A DNA stretch of 64,000 nucleotides from Pontibacterium sinense. GTDB lineage: Bacteria; Pseudomonadota; Gammaproteobacteria; Pseudomonadales; Balneatricaceae. The notes below the pieces were generated by a model, which searched no databases, was not told the origin of the DNA, and was given only the letters and a program-made list of their open reading frames with translations. A program made the position numbers and the translations under genes. Where the stretch lies: contig NZ_JADEYS010000012.1 of the NCBI RefSeq assembly GCF_015209595.1, positions 78,275-142,274 of the forward strand, given 5' to 3'. This document shows positions 37,119-46,413 of this stretch, in pieces (position 1 is the first letter of the stretch; each line of letters opens with the position of its first letter).

Positions 37119-37152
37119 ACCCACAGACCCGGTGTTGATTAGGTCTGTGGGT
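37119..37152 (+). promoter_or_regulatory. Strong hairpin inside the Tad operon
   Basis: ACCCACAGACC (37119-37129) pairs perfectly with GGTCTGTGGGT (37142-37152) over 11 bp with a 12-nt loop, in the 90-bp gap before tadG. There is no T run, so it more likely marks RNA processing or partial attenuation than full termination. Confidence 0.5.
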
Positions 37153-37190
37153 AGCCTCAATAAATTGATGTTGAATAGGAGGAACTGACG

Positions 37191-38561
37191 ATGGACAGGT
37201 CTTATTCAACCCGGATGAAAATGCTGCGTAGCCTGAAAGGGCAGCGAGGCGTCGTAATGATCATGGTGACTATTGGAATGGTCGCAATACTGGCGGTGGC
37301 TGGTCTTGCACTTGATGGTGGTCACATGTTTTTAACTAAAACGCGATTACAAAATGCGGTTGATGCCGCCGCACTCACTGCCGCTAAAACGCTAAAAAGC
37401 ACCGACAGTATGGCTGTTGCCACAGCCGCCGCTCAGGCAACCTTTGAAGATAATCTGGGCGCGCCGGGTAATGAACCACTGTTGGCTGATTGGGATGATG
37501 GTAACGGTGATATTGTTTTTACGGTGCAGTATTCGCCTACTTTGAATCCTTTTGTCTCGTCCGCAACACCGCCCTATGTGCGGGTCATAGTCTCTGGCGT
37601 CACTCTGGATACCTGGTTGATTCGTGTATTGGGAGTGGATCAAACGGTGGCTTCAGCCAGCGCGGTGTCCGGTCCCATTAATGTCACTGGGATCTGTGAT
37701 CTGGTGCCAATGCTGGCATGTGGCTGCGAGCCGGGGACAGCCGGATGTTGTGACGGCGGAAATGATGCAGGATGTGCAGCAGACAGTTATTACGGATATA
37801 CGGTACCGGATTCTTCCACCAATCTGACATTGGATGATGTGACCTCTGTAAAAATATCTGCCGGTAATAATCAGGATATTGGTCCGGGTAACTTCCACCT
37901 GTTGCGTCTGGGGGACAATCAGGGGGGTAACTACATTCGCGATGCCTTAGCCGGTGCCAAGACTGGATTGTGTGCGGATTATGATCCGGTGTCGGGTGAA
38001 GAAACCGTGGATTCCGAACCCGGTAATAAAGTGGGTCCTGCGTTAACTGGTCTGAATGCGCGTTTTGATGGTGGCACTTTTGGTACAGGGCAAAATCAAG
38101 AGTATGTACCGCCAGATTATGTCACCCAGGAAGCGCTGGAAGATGTGAGTGATGAGCTGATTCTGGCGGATGACGGGACGGTGCAAACCGAAGATGGTGC
38201 GCCTGCGCCTGATCTGTTTGATTACAACGATTACCTGGGAGCGGTAGATTCCAGCTGTGCGGATGGTGAAACCTGTAATTTATCCGGTGAACCTTACCGT
38301 CGCATGATGGTGCTGCCGATTGGTCATTGCACTGGACTCACAAACGGTACCAGTTCGCCAATTACCGTGCAGGGTTACGGCTGTTTTATGCTCCTGCAAC
38401 GTGGCTCTCAGGGTAATAACGGTGCAGATTTCTTTGGTCAGTTTGTCGGTGCGGCCGATGCCCGGGGTTGTGATGTCGCTGGGGGAATTGATCCTGGTGC
38501 CTCACCAAGTTTGCCTACGCAGATTGTCTTGTTCCGTGATCCGGATAGTGGAGACTCATGA
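37191..38561 (+). CDS. tadG: TadG-family protein with cysteine-rich exported domain
   Basis: The 456-residue protein starts with the TadE/G-like segment KGQRGVVMIMVTIGMVAIL...LALDGGHMFLTKTRLQNAVDAAALTAA, typical of TadG (DUF2134), followed by a large exported region. That region has a dense Cys cluster (MLACGCEPGTAGCCDGGNDA) and further single cysteines (GICD, GLCADYD, SSCADGETCNL, GHCTG, GCFM, GCDV). Most TadG proteins carry a vWA domain; I see no clear MIDAS motif. Stop overlaps the next ATG. Confidence 0.85.
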   Translation: MDRSYSTRMKMLRSLKGQRGVVMIMVTIGMVAILAVAGLALDGGHMFLTKTRLQNAVDAAALTAAKTLKSTDSMAVATAAAQATFEDNLGAPGNEPLLADWDDGNGDIVFTVQYSPTLNPFVSSATPPYVRVIVSGVTLDTWLIRVLGVDQTVASASAVSGPINVTGICDLVPMLACGCEPGTAGCCDGGNDAGCAADSYYGYTVPDSSTNLTLDDVTSVKISAGNNQDIGPGNFHLLRLGDNQGGNYIRDALAGAKTGLCADYDPVSGEETVDSEPGNKVGPALTGLNARFDGGTFGTGQNQEYVPPDYVTQEALEDVSDELILADDGTVQTEDGAPAPDLFDYNDYLGAVDSSCADGETCNLSGEPYRRMMVLPIGHCTGLTNGTSSPITVQGYGCFMLLQRGSQGNNGADFFGQFVGAADARGCDVAGGIDPGASPSLPTQIVLFRDPDSGDS

Positions 38562-39040
38562 TGAACACCATAGTCGCCTTTCGCCATCAGAAAAAAAATC
38601 AGTCCGGACTGGCTATCGTTGAGTTCACGGTCATGCTACCGATGTTGTTGTTGCTCTTTTTAGGCACGGCAGAAATAGGCCGCTTACTGTATGACTACAA
38701 CACACTAACCAAAGCGCAACGTAACGGTGTGCGACATCTGGCGATCCATGCAGAAACCGGGAACACGGATATTTATGTCAATGGGTTTTATGGCACTGAA
38801 GCGACCAATCTGGTGGTGTACGGCAATACCACGGGTACCGGTAATCCGCTGCTTAATGGTTTAACGACTACGGATGTCACCGTCGATGATCCTACTCAAG
38901 ATGAAGTGCGTGTCACGGTTTCCTATGACTACACCCCCATGGTTTTTACGTCGATCCCAGGTTTTGGTCTGGTCGATGATATACCGCTGACGATGACCCT
39001 GAGTTCTTCGGTCACGATGCGTGCGATGAGAGGAGGTTAA
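38558..39040 (+). CDS. TadE-like minor pseudopilin
   Basis: A 160-residue protein with a basic leader and the TadE-like segment QSGLAIVEFTVMLPMLLLLFLGTAEIGRLL; the prepilin site is probably G/LAIVEF, with Glu at +5. Pseudopilins of this type are cleaved by TadV and needed for pilus assembly. Translationally coupled to tadG (ATGA overlap); the second ATG at 38561 is an alternative start. Confidence 0.88.
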   Translation: MMNTIVAFRHQKKNQSGLAIVEFTVMLPMLLLLFLGTAEIGRLLYDYNTLTKAQRNGVRHLAIHAETGNTDIYVNGFYGTEATNLVVYGNTTGTGNPLLNGLTTTDVTVDDPTQDEVRVTVSYDYTPMVFTSIPGFGLVDDIPLTMTLSSSVTMRAMRGG

Positions 39041-39044
39041 TCTG

Positions 39045-39530
39045 ATGTTTAGAATCCTGAATCGTAAAAAACAACAAGGTATGACCAGTGTGGAGTTTGC
39101 CATTATCGGTGGCGTGTTCTTTCTGGTGCTTTTCGGAGTACTTGAGTTTGCACGTCTGATGTATGCGATGAATCTGCTGGATGAAGTTACCCGGCGCGGT
39201 GCGCGATTAGCGGCGGTTTGCCCGGTGGATGCAACCTCGCAGACATTTGTAAGCGATCAAGCGCGTTTCAACGGTGATTTTCTACCCGGCTTGGATGCCG
39301 CAATGGTGACGATTGAATACTTCGAGGACGACGGTGACCTGGCTGATATCAGCAATCCCGCCACTGCCGTGACCCTTATCCGTTATGTGCGGGCCAGTAT
39401 CAACGGGTATCAGCATCAGCTGTTGATACCTGGTCTGAATCTTAATGTGCCGGTACCTGACTTCTCAACAACTATTCCAAGTGAAAGCCTGGGTGTACAT
39501 CCGGATGGAAGCTCGGCGAGCTGTTCTTAG
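39045..39530 (+). CDS. TadE/TadF-like minor pseudopilin
   Basis: A 161-residue protein with a basic leader (RILNRKKQQG) and MTSVEFAIIGGVFFLVLFGVLEFARLMY; the probable cleavage is at QQG/MTSVEF. The exported remainder is short. It is 4 bp after the previous pseudopilin and 10 bp before tadZ. Which of the two corresponds to TadE or TadF cannot be decided here. Confidence 0.88.
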   Translation: MFRILNRKKQQGMTSVEFAIIGGVFFLVLFGVLEFARLMYAMNLLDEVTRRGARLAAVCPVDATSQTFVSDQARFNGDFLPGLDAAMVTIEYFEDDGDLADISNPATAVTLIRYVRASINGYQHQLLIPGLNLNVPVPDFSTTIPSESLGVHPDGSSASCS

Positions 39531-39540
39531 GGAGATGAGC

Positions 39541-40779
39541 ATGATGAATGACCTAGTAAATCATACCGCGCATCAGACCCGATTGGACCTCGGTCACAGG
39601 GACTGCCAGATATTGATCGCAAGCCGATCAACGTCAGCTGTAGATAGTTTACAGCAGGTGCTGGCACCGTTGCCGAAGACCAAGATTAAATCGCAGGTCA
39701 TGGTGAATGGGCATACCGATCCGCTGGATGGGCTGGAGAGGATGCCGGATCTGTTGGTGGTCCGCTTGGATACCAACTGGGAGGTGGAGCTGGAAGCGTT
39801 AAATGCCCGACCGGCCACGCAGCGTCCACCCATGATTATTGTCAGTGCGGAAAGTGATCCACAGGTGATGCGCCATAGCATGCAGGCTGGTGCTCGCGAT
39901 TTCTTTGTGGAACCGTTTGATCCAGAGGAGGTACTGCGTTCCGTTGAGCATCTGAGTCGCGAAGTTCAGGATAATCCGGCAAACCAGGATGCGCGCATCA
40001 CGGTTGTTATGAATGCAAAAGGAGGATCGGGTGCCAGTCTGATCGCGTCCAACGTTGCACATGCGCTTGTACAGGAGTGTGATGAAAGTGTCGCTCTGGT
40101 AGATTTGGATCTGCAATTTGGGTCTTTGTCATATTATCTGGATCTCAACCTAAAGCATGGTATCAAAGAAGCGTTGGACAACGTGGATGACCTGGATGCG
40201 ATAGCACTGGATGGTTATCTGGTGAAGCATGACAGCGGCTTACGCGTGATGGGGGTCGAAGAGGGGCGCATGATTCTTAACGATGAAGTGTCCAGCGAGC
40301 GGTTACGTCACCTGATAGCCCTTATGGCTCGTGCGCATCACCATGTTGTGATTGATGTGCCACGGCAGATCGATCTGATCACCTCTACCGTATTGGAGAT
40401 GGCCGATCAGGTCGTCATTGTCACGCAGCAGAGTATCACTCATCTGCGTGACACTGCGCGTTTGATGGATGTACTGCGCGATGATCTGGAAATTCCCAAT
40501 GAGCATCTGGATGTGGTGGTTAACCGTTATCAAAAAAACGCCATGATCACCCGAACAGAGATTGAGAATGCCCTCAAACAGCGCTCTTTGATCTGTATAC
40601 CCAACGACTTTAAAAATGTTTCGGAAAGCCTCAACGACGGTATCCCGCTGCTCGACATTGCTCGTCGGGCGCCCATATCAAAGGCGATGATGGATCTCTG
40701 TGAAGTCGTGAAGGGAAATAAAGATACTGAAGAAAACACTGTTCTTGGACGGCTGTTTGCCAAGCTTAAGGGAGCCTAA
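39541..40779 (+). CDS. tadZ: Flp pilus localisation ATPase TadZ/CpaE
   Basis: A 412-residue protein with a receiver-like N-terminal domain (about 20-145) and a MinD/ParA-type ATPase domain. TadZ localises to the pole and recruits the pilus machine. The phosphate loop is NAKGGSGASLIASN (from residue 158): the signature KGG lysine (K160) is present but the second P-loop lysine is Ala165, the atypical form described for TadZ. ATG 39541 is chosen because TAGGGAG lies six bases before; the longer frame overlaps the upstream gene. Confidence 0.93.
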   Translation: MMNDLVNHTAHQTRLDLGHRDCQILIASRSTSAVDSLQQVLAPLPKTKIKSQVMVNGHTDPLDGLERMPDLLVVRLDTNWEVELEALNARPATQRPPMIIVSAESDPQVMRHSMQAGARDFFVEPFDPEEVLRSVEHLSREVQDNPANQDARITVVMNAKGGSGASLIASNVAHALVQECDESVALVDLDLQFGSLSYYLDLNLKHGIKEALDNVDDLDAIALDGYLVKHDSGLRVMGVEEGRMILNDEVSSERLRHLIALMARAHHHVVIDVPRQIDLITSTVLEMADQVVIVTQQSITHLRDTARLMDVLRDDLEIPNEHLDVVVNRYQKNAMITRTEIENALKQRSLICIPNDFKNVSESLNDGIPLLDIARRAPISKAMMDLCEVVKGNKDTEENTVLGRLFAKLKGA

Positions 40780-40782
40780 GAC

Positions 40783-42192
40783 ATGTCACTACTAAGCGAA
40801 CGTCTCAACGAGCTACGGGGGCAGGCAACTCAAGAAGAGCCTGTGACAGACACTGACATCATGGAGGATGAATGTGGTGAGAAAAAATCTCAAAAAAAGG
40901 CAAAACCCGCACTGAATATCACTTTGCTCTCTCCGGCGGAAGCGGAGTGTAAGGAGCAGATCTATAAAGAACTCTTGAAAGTGATGGATCTGTCACTCAT
41001 CGACAGCTTGGAAGAAAAAGAAGCACGCCGTCAGATCAGGGAGATCTGTGCGCACCTGATGTCTGAATCAGATGTGCCTCTTAGCGCGATAACCCGCGAA
41101 CGTATCGTTGATCAGATCGAAAACGAAATTATGGGCCTGGGACCGTTGGAACCCTTGCTCACGGATTCGACGATCTCCGATATATTGGTTAACGGTTGCA
41201 ACACGGTTTACGTCGAGCGCTTTGGTAAGTTGGAACATTGTCCGGTGAAGTTCACCAGTAATACTCATTTGCTGAATATCATCGACCGCATTGTTTCCAG
41301 TGTTGGCCGCCATATCGATGAAGCATCGCCGATGGTTGATGCACGACTGCAGGATGGGTCCCGAGTTAACGTGATTATCCCGCCACTGGCGTTAGATGGG
41401 CCGCAGATGTCGATTCGACGCTTTGCGGTTGAGCTGCTTAACATGGATAACCTGGTTGAATTGGGGTCTGTGCCAGCACAAGTTGCACCGATTTTGAAAG
41501 GGATCGTTAAAGCGCGGCTGAATATATTGATCTCCGGTGGTACCGGTTCCGGTAAAACCACCATGCTGAACATTCTCTCAGGATTTATCCCTGAAGATGA
41601 ACGTATTGTCACCATTGAAGACTCCGCTGAGTTGCAGCTGCAGCAGCCTCATGTGGTTCGGTTAGAAACCCGCCCCCCTAATATTGAAAATAAGGGTGAG
41701 GTGACCCAGCGTGAATTGGTAAAAAATAGTCTGCGTATGCGCCCGGACCGAATTGTTTTAGGTGAGGTTCGAGGTGGTGAAACCCTGGATATGTTGCAAG
41801 CCATGAACACCGGTCATGACGGTTCTCTGACCACCATCCACGCCAACAGTGCGCGCGATGCACTCGGACGAGTAGAGAACATGGTATCGATGACGGGTAT
41901 CAACTTCCCAACGAAGGCCCTGCGGTCACAAATTGCATCGGCAATTGATGTCGTATTGCAGGTGGGGCGTTTGGAGGATGGGCGTCGACGCTTGCTCAGT
42001 ATTCAGGAAGTTAACGGAATGGAAGGTGACATTATTACGATGTCGGAGCTGTTCCACTTCCAACGTCATGGATTGGACGAGGATGGCAATGTACTGGGGG
42101 ACTTTAAAGCCACCGGTGTTGTGCCTTACTTCCATCAGACGCTCGCTCAGAAGGGCATAGATCTGCCTTTAGCTCTGTTTGAGCCCGAGTAA
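40783..42192 (+). CDS. tadA: Flp pilus secretion ATPase TadA/CpaF
   Basis: This 469-residue VirB11/GspE-family hexameric ATPase powers Flp pilus assembly. It shows the N-terminal domain region [20 protein letters not shown], Walker [14 protein letters not shown] (K258), [11 protein letters not shown] (Asp box), Walker [19 protein letters not shown] and the His box [13 protein letters not shown]. It is 3 bp after tadZ and 15 bp before tadB. Confidence 0.97.
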   Translation: MSLLSERLNELRGQATQEEPVTDTDIMEDECGEKKSQKKAKPALNITLLSPAEAECKEQIYKELLKVMDLSLIDSLEEKEARRQIREICAHLMSESDVPLSAITRERIVDQIENEIMGLGPLEPLLTDSTISDILVNGCNTVYVERFGKLEHCPVKFTSNTHLLNIIDRIVSSVGRHIDEASPMVDARLQDGSRVNVIIPPLALDGPQMSIRRFAVELLNMDNLVELGSVPAQVAPILKGIVKARLNILISGGTGSGKTTMLNILSGFIPEDERIVTIEDSAELQLQQPHVVRLETRPPNIENKGEVTQRELVKNSLRMRPDRIVLGEVRGGETLDMLQAMNTGHDGSLTTIHANSARDALGRVENMVSMTGINFPTKALRSQIASAIDVVLQVGRLEDGRRRLLSIQEVNGMEGDIITMSELFHFQRHGLDEDGNVLGDFKATGVVPYFHQTLAQKGIDLPLALFEPE

Positions 42193-42207
42193 GAGGGAGA
42201 TAGATCC

Positions 42208-43188
42208 ATGGATATCGAGTTAGGTCCCATTACGTTCTTTCTAATGGTCGGTATAGCGGTATTTCTGCTGACATTTGGTATTACTGTGCCGGTGTTTGGG
42301 GAATCACGCAGTGCCCGTAAACGTTTGCAAAAAAGGCTGCAGGAGATACAGCAGCAGTCAGACAAGCCACCGATCAGCAATTTGTTACGTGAGAAGTACC
42401 TCAAGAGACTGGGCAGCCTCGAGCGTAGTCTTGAGCAGCTTCCCGGGATGGAGCGTCTCGCCCGCGTTATTGAGCAATCAGGACATCTGATTCTGGCCTA
42501 TAAGCTAGTCCTCCTGGCTCTGTTGCTGGGGGCGGTGGCGTTTCTTTCGGTAGGATTGCTTAGCAATATGTGGGGGGTGGCTGTATTAGCTGCTATTGCT
42601 GGGTTAGCAATGCCATTTATTAAGGTTTTTTCTGATCGACGGAAACGTATGGATCGCTTTGATGAACAGTTGCCAGAGGCGATTGATATTATCAAACGTG
42701 CCCTGCAGGCCGGTCACCCATTCAGTGAGTCTCTACACATTGTTGCAGATGGTTTGGACGGCCCTATAGCCAAAGAATTTGGGATTACCTTTGCCGACCT
42801 GAACTACGGTAATGACTTGCGTCGAGCGATGCTTGGCTTACTGGAACGCGTGCCCAGTATTACGTTGATGGCGTTTGTCACCTCTGTGCTGGTGCAGAAA
42901 GAGACCGGCGGTAATTTGGCAGAAATTCTGGATAAAATCAGCCAGGTTATTCGTGGCCGGTTCCGTTTTCAGCGCAAGATTAAAACGCTCTCCGCAGAGG
43001 GGCGCTTATCCGCATGGATCCTGACGTTGGTTCCTTTCACTCTTTTCGTGATCATCTATTTCACAACACCAGACTATCTACCTATTCTCGTGGAAAGTCC
43101 GGATGGCCGTCAGTTGGTTATTGGTGCCTGTGTGATGATGGTGCTTGGTATCTATTGGATACGCCGGATTCTGAAGATAGAGGTATAG
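42208..43188 (+). CDS. tadB: Flp pilus inner-membrane protein TadB
   Basis: A 326-residue GspF-type (T2SSF domain) inner-membrane platform protein with an N-terminal membrane segment, a central pair and a C-terminal segment. Conserved are QLPEAIDIIKRALQAGHPF and VQKETGGNLAEILDKIS. With TadC it forms the membrane platform acted on by TadA. It is 4 bp before tadC. Confidence 0.95.
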   Translation: MDIELGPITFFLMVGIAVFLLTFGITVPVFGESRSARKRLQKRLQEIQQQSDKPPISNLLREKYLKRLGSLERSLEQLPGMERLARVIEQSGHLILAYKLVLLALLLGAVAFLSVGLLSNMWGVAVLAAIAGLAMPFIKVFSDRRKRMDRFDEQLPEAIDIIKRALQAGHPFSESLHIVADGLDGPIAKEFGITFADLNYGNDLRRAMLGLLERVPSITLMAFVTSVLVQKETGGNLAEILDKISQVIRGRFRFQRKIKTLSAEGRLSAWILTLVPFTLFVIIYFTTPDYLPILVESPDGRQLVIGACVMMVLGIYWIRRILKIEV

Positions 43189-43192
43189 AACC

Positions 43193-44155
43193 ATGGACTT
43201 TCTATTAGAGCTTATCAACGAACAGCTTCAGAACGAAAGCTATACCCGTTTGGTTTTTGTGGCTTTAGCCGCGGCTGCGGCGCTTGCGTTTGCATTTAGT
43301 CTCATGGTGTTGCTGGGATCCATCGCGTCACCGTTTGAAAGCCGTAAACGTGTGCTCACCAAAACTGGGGGGAGTACCCATGCAGGTGAGCCAGGCAGCA
43401 GAATGATCGATAGCCTCGATCCTTTAACTAAATTGTTGGTGCCTAAACAAGAGCATCATACGTTTCAGGTACGCCAAAAGCTGATGCATGCTGGTTTTCG
43501 CGCTGATAGCGCGGTCAAAAACTTTTATGCGCTCAAGGTATTTTTGGTTTTGTGCTTCTTTGGAATTGTTGTGTTTGGCGCAGGTTTCCTACCCGAGGTG
43601 ACGACCCGCCAAATCTTTGTCTATGCGATGTTAAGTGCATTGGCGGGGTATATGTTGCCTTCCATATTATTGGATCGTATGGCGACAAAGCGCATTAAAA
43701 CCATTCACTCTAGTTTCCCCGATGCACTGGATCTGTTGGTTGTATGTGTGGAGTCCGGGCTTGGATTATCGGCAGCGCTGCAACGTGTTGCCCAGGAGCT
43801 GGATGTCAGCCATCCAGAGCTTGCTGAAGAATTGGTACTTGTAAACGTCGAGATTCGTGCAGGTGTACATCGTATCGATGCACTGAAGAATATGGCCGCC
43901 CGTACTGGTGTCGATGATATTAAGGGTTTAGTCGCGCTTCTGGACCAGAGTATGCGCTTTGGTGGCAGTATTGCGGACACCTTGCGTGTCTATTCCGAAG
44001 AGTTTCGTGATAAGCGTATGCAGCGCGCAGAGGAATTAGCGGCTAAGATTGGTACTAAAATGATCTTTCCACTTACCTTCTGCATGTGGCCAGGTTTTTT
44101 CCTGGTAGCCGTTGGGCCTGCCGTTCTAAAGGTGTTAGAGGTCTTTGGAAGATAG
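43193..44155 (+). CDS. tadC: Flp pilus inner-membrane protein TadC
   Basis: A 320-residue GspF-type membrane protein, the partner of TadB. Conserved features are FPDALDLLVVCVESGLGLSA, ELVLVNVEIRAG and LVALLDQSMRFGGSIADTLR, and a C-terminal membrane segment (FPLTFCMWPGFFLVAVGPAV). It starts 4 bp after tadB. Confidence 0.95.
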   Translation: MDFLLELINEQLQNESYTRLVFVALAAAAALAFAFSLMVLLGSIASPFESRKRVLTKTGGSTHAGEPGSRMIDSLDPLTKLLVPKQEHHTFQVRQKLMHAGFRADSAVKNFYALKVFLVLCFFGIVVFGAGFLPEVTTRQIFVYAMLSALAGYMLPSILLDRMATKRIKTIHSSFPDALDLLVVCVESGLGLSAALQRVAQELDVSHPELAEELVLVNVEIRAGVHRIDALKNMAARTGVDDIKGLVALLDQSMRFGGSIADTLRVYSEEFRDKRMQRAEELAAKIGTKMIFPLTFCMWPGFFLVAVGPAVLKVLEVFGR

Positions 44156-44181
44156 GGGATTATCTGAGAAGGAGTTCCAGG

Positions 44182-45240
44182 ATGATGACGCTCTCGATAG
44201 ATAGGGTAACGCCGCGACAAAACCAATGCTGGCGTTGGATGCTGTTTAGTATGTTGGTCGGAATTGCAGGTTGCTCTGCGACTCAGGAGGTACCGGAAAA
44301 GGTCGATGAAAATGCGTTGTATGAAGGGCGCTCTACAGTCACCTTCTCCAACCTGCCGGTGGCAAAGACCGCTGAGGAAGGGGTTGAATTAGGTGATCAG
44401 CAGCTCCGGGCTGGCGAATATGACAAAGCGCTGTATATGTATATTCAGTCGATGGAGCTTGATGAAAACAATACTGAGGCGCTCTACAAAATTGGCCAGA
44501 TTCACCTCGAACGGGGTAATACCGGCAAGGCTATCATGGCCTTTGAAGGGGTTTTAGCTCGAGATTCAAACCACATTTATGGGAATGAATCTCTGGGTGT
44601 TCTTTATCTGAAAGCAAACCGTTTCAAAGAAGCGCATTCATACTTTAACAAATCAATCGAAGCTGACCGATCTCGCCTACAGGCCGATAACTCGGATCAG
44701 ATTAGTGCCGGATCTTTGACTGAAGATGAAATTGCAGCGGTGTCTAAACAGATTGAGGCGGACCGGGAATCTCCCGCACATGCTTACAATGGGTTGGGCG
44801 TTGTCGCGGATCTCAAAGGTGATCATGACCGGGCGCAGTCACTATACAGCCTATCTCTGGAGATCAATCCCAAAGCGGCGATTACGCTCAATAACAGAGG
44901 CTACTCATACTACTTGAGCAATCAATGGGAAAAAGCGGAGAGGTCCTACAAAGCAGCCTTGCGACTGGACCCTAAATCCCCGCAGGCATGGCGTAATCTG
45001 GGACTGCTTTATGCCCGTCAAGAGAACTATGGATCGGCTCTCACTGCATTTGAACAGGTGATGGAACCCGCCAGCGCTCATAACGATGTCGGCTATATCT
45101 GTTTGCTGGAAGGCAAGTATGAAAAGGCAGAGTTTTACTTTGATCGTGCGATGACGCTGTCGCCGACCTATTACGAAAAGGCATTTGAGAATATGAAACT
45201 CACGCAGCGGTTGCGTGAAAGTCAGGTGACCCAGCGTTGA
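44182..45240 (+). CDS. tadD: TPR lipoprotein TadD
   Basis: A 352-residue precursor with a lipobox IAGC (Cys31) and several tetratricopeptide repeats (e.g. ALYKIGQIHLERGNTGKAIM, AWRNLGLLYARQENYGSALT). TadD is thought to act as pilotin or scaffold for the secretin. ATG 44182 has AAGGAG seven bases upstream; the longer frame overlaps tadC and adds a non-signal sequence. It closes the Tad operon; the next gene is convergent, 14 bp away. Confidence 0.92.
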   Translation: MMTLSIDRVTPRQNQCWRWMLFSMLVGIAGCSATQEVPEKVDENALYEGRSTVTFSNLPVAKTAEEGVELGDQQLRAGEYDKALYMYIQSMELDENNTEALYKIGQIHLERGNTGKAIMAFEGVLARDSNHIYGNESLGVLYLKANRFKEAHSYFNKSIEADRSRLQADNSDQISAGSLTEDEIAAVSKQIEADRESPAHAYNGLGVVADLKGDHDRAQSLYSLSLEINPKAAITLNNRGYSYYLSNQWEKAERSYKAALRLDPKSPQAWRNLGLLYARQENYGSALTAFEQVMEPASAHNDVGYICLLEGKYEKAEFYFDRAMTLSPTYYEKAFENMKLTQRLRESQVTQR

Positions 45241-45254
45241 GTCACCCATATTAG

Positions 45255-46241
45255 TCAGCGAATATGGTGCACCATCAGCTTGAAGCGGCTGAAGGTGGTA
45301 TCAGACCCGATACCGTAGCGATAAAGATGCATGCGTTCGGTGTCGGGCAGGTTTGCGCCCGGGCGCATATTCACGCAGCTGGCAAATCCCGCGTCGCTGA
45401 TCAACTGTGCTGTAATCGGATCGTGATCCTGAACACTGCCGTTTGGATAGGCAAAGTGATCACAGCTTCGGCCCACCATCCCTTCAATAGCCAGCTTGGA
45501 ATCATTGATCTCCCGCGCTTGTTCTTCCGCCGACAAGCGGCTGAGAATCGCATGGCTGCAGGTATGCGCACCAAACTCGACCAATCCTGAATCCCGCATC
45601 TCATCAATTTCGGCCTGACTCAGCAGTCGATAGGGCGAATGGTTTTCAATTGACTTGTCGGGATCGCCACCCAGCGTTGAGATGAGTTGCTTAACTTCGG
45701 TATTCAGACGGCTGTTAACCATCCCTTTCAGGGAGCCCTGAATCTGTGCAGATGCGGCTGCTTTACCCGCCGGGCTGCTGAGGTTGAAGTGCATACCGTT
45801 CCAGCTGAGGGCCGTTTCTGAGGTTTCAGACAATGCCTGATTCAGGCGACAGAACCAGAGGGTATCTTCACCGTTCATCTGGTCGGAGACCAGGTAGATT
45901 GTGGCTGGGGCGTTGTATTTCTTCAGGATGGGAAATGCGAAGTCATAGTTATTCTGATAACCATCGTCGAAAGTAATGACTGCCGTCGGTTTATCAACAT
46001 CCCCGTTATCCAGCATCTGCACCGCTTCAGACAGATGCACAATATTGAAGTGTGCACTCAGATAACGAATCTGTTCATCAAAGGTTTCCTGACTGATAAA
46101 ACACCAGTCATCAAAAGGCAGCGGTTTATCCAGCACACCGTGGTACGCCAGAATAGAAATGCCACGCCGTTTCAGCGTTTTATGGAGCATAGCCGGGATG
46201 CCCGCAAAGCCCAGCCCTTTGATCACCAGATTCCTGATCAC
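45255..46241 (-). CDS. Polysaccharide deacetylase (NodB-fold)
   Basis: A 328-residue NodB-family deacetylase/hydrolase: ISILAYHGVLDKPLPFDDWC, then the metal-site motif ITFDDGYQNNYDFAFPIL, ATIYLVSDQM, VEFGAHTCSHAILSRLSAEE and the C-terminal region FAYPNGSV. It could trim surface or capsular polysaccharides. The start is probably GTG 46241, with AAAGGA eight bases before. The open frame runs 303 bp further upstream without family sequence. Confidence 0.85.
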   Translation of the reverse strand: MIRNLVIKGLGFAGIPAMLHKTLKRRGISILAYHGVLDKPLPFDDWCFISQETFDEQIRYLSAHFNIVHLSEAVQMLDNGDVDKPTAVITFDDGYQNNYDFAFPILKKYNAPATIYLVSDQMNGEDTLWFCRLNQALSETSETALSWNGMHFNLSSPAGKAAASAQIQGSLKGMVNSRLNTEVKQLISTLGGDPDKSIENHSPYRLLSQAEIDEMRDSGLVEFGAHTCSHAILSRLSAEEQAREINDSKLAIEGMVGRSCDHFAYPNGSVQDHDPITAQLISDAGFASCVNMRPGANLPDTERMHLYRYGIGSDTTFSRFKLMVHHIR

Positions 46242-46413
46242 TGTCTTGATCCTTTGATATATCCGTATCCTGAGAAGTGCCCGACTATAGCACAGCACTC
46301 GCGAATGAACAGTGACCTGATCCGGGGCTAAGCCCGCAAGGAGTATGGGCTGATTTGAGAACTGCAGGTATCCGTGCCATGCTGAAATGCATCGAAACAG
46401 CAGGCGGAACACG

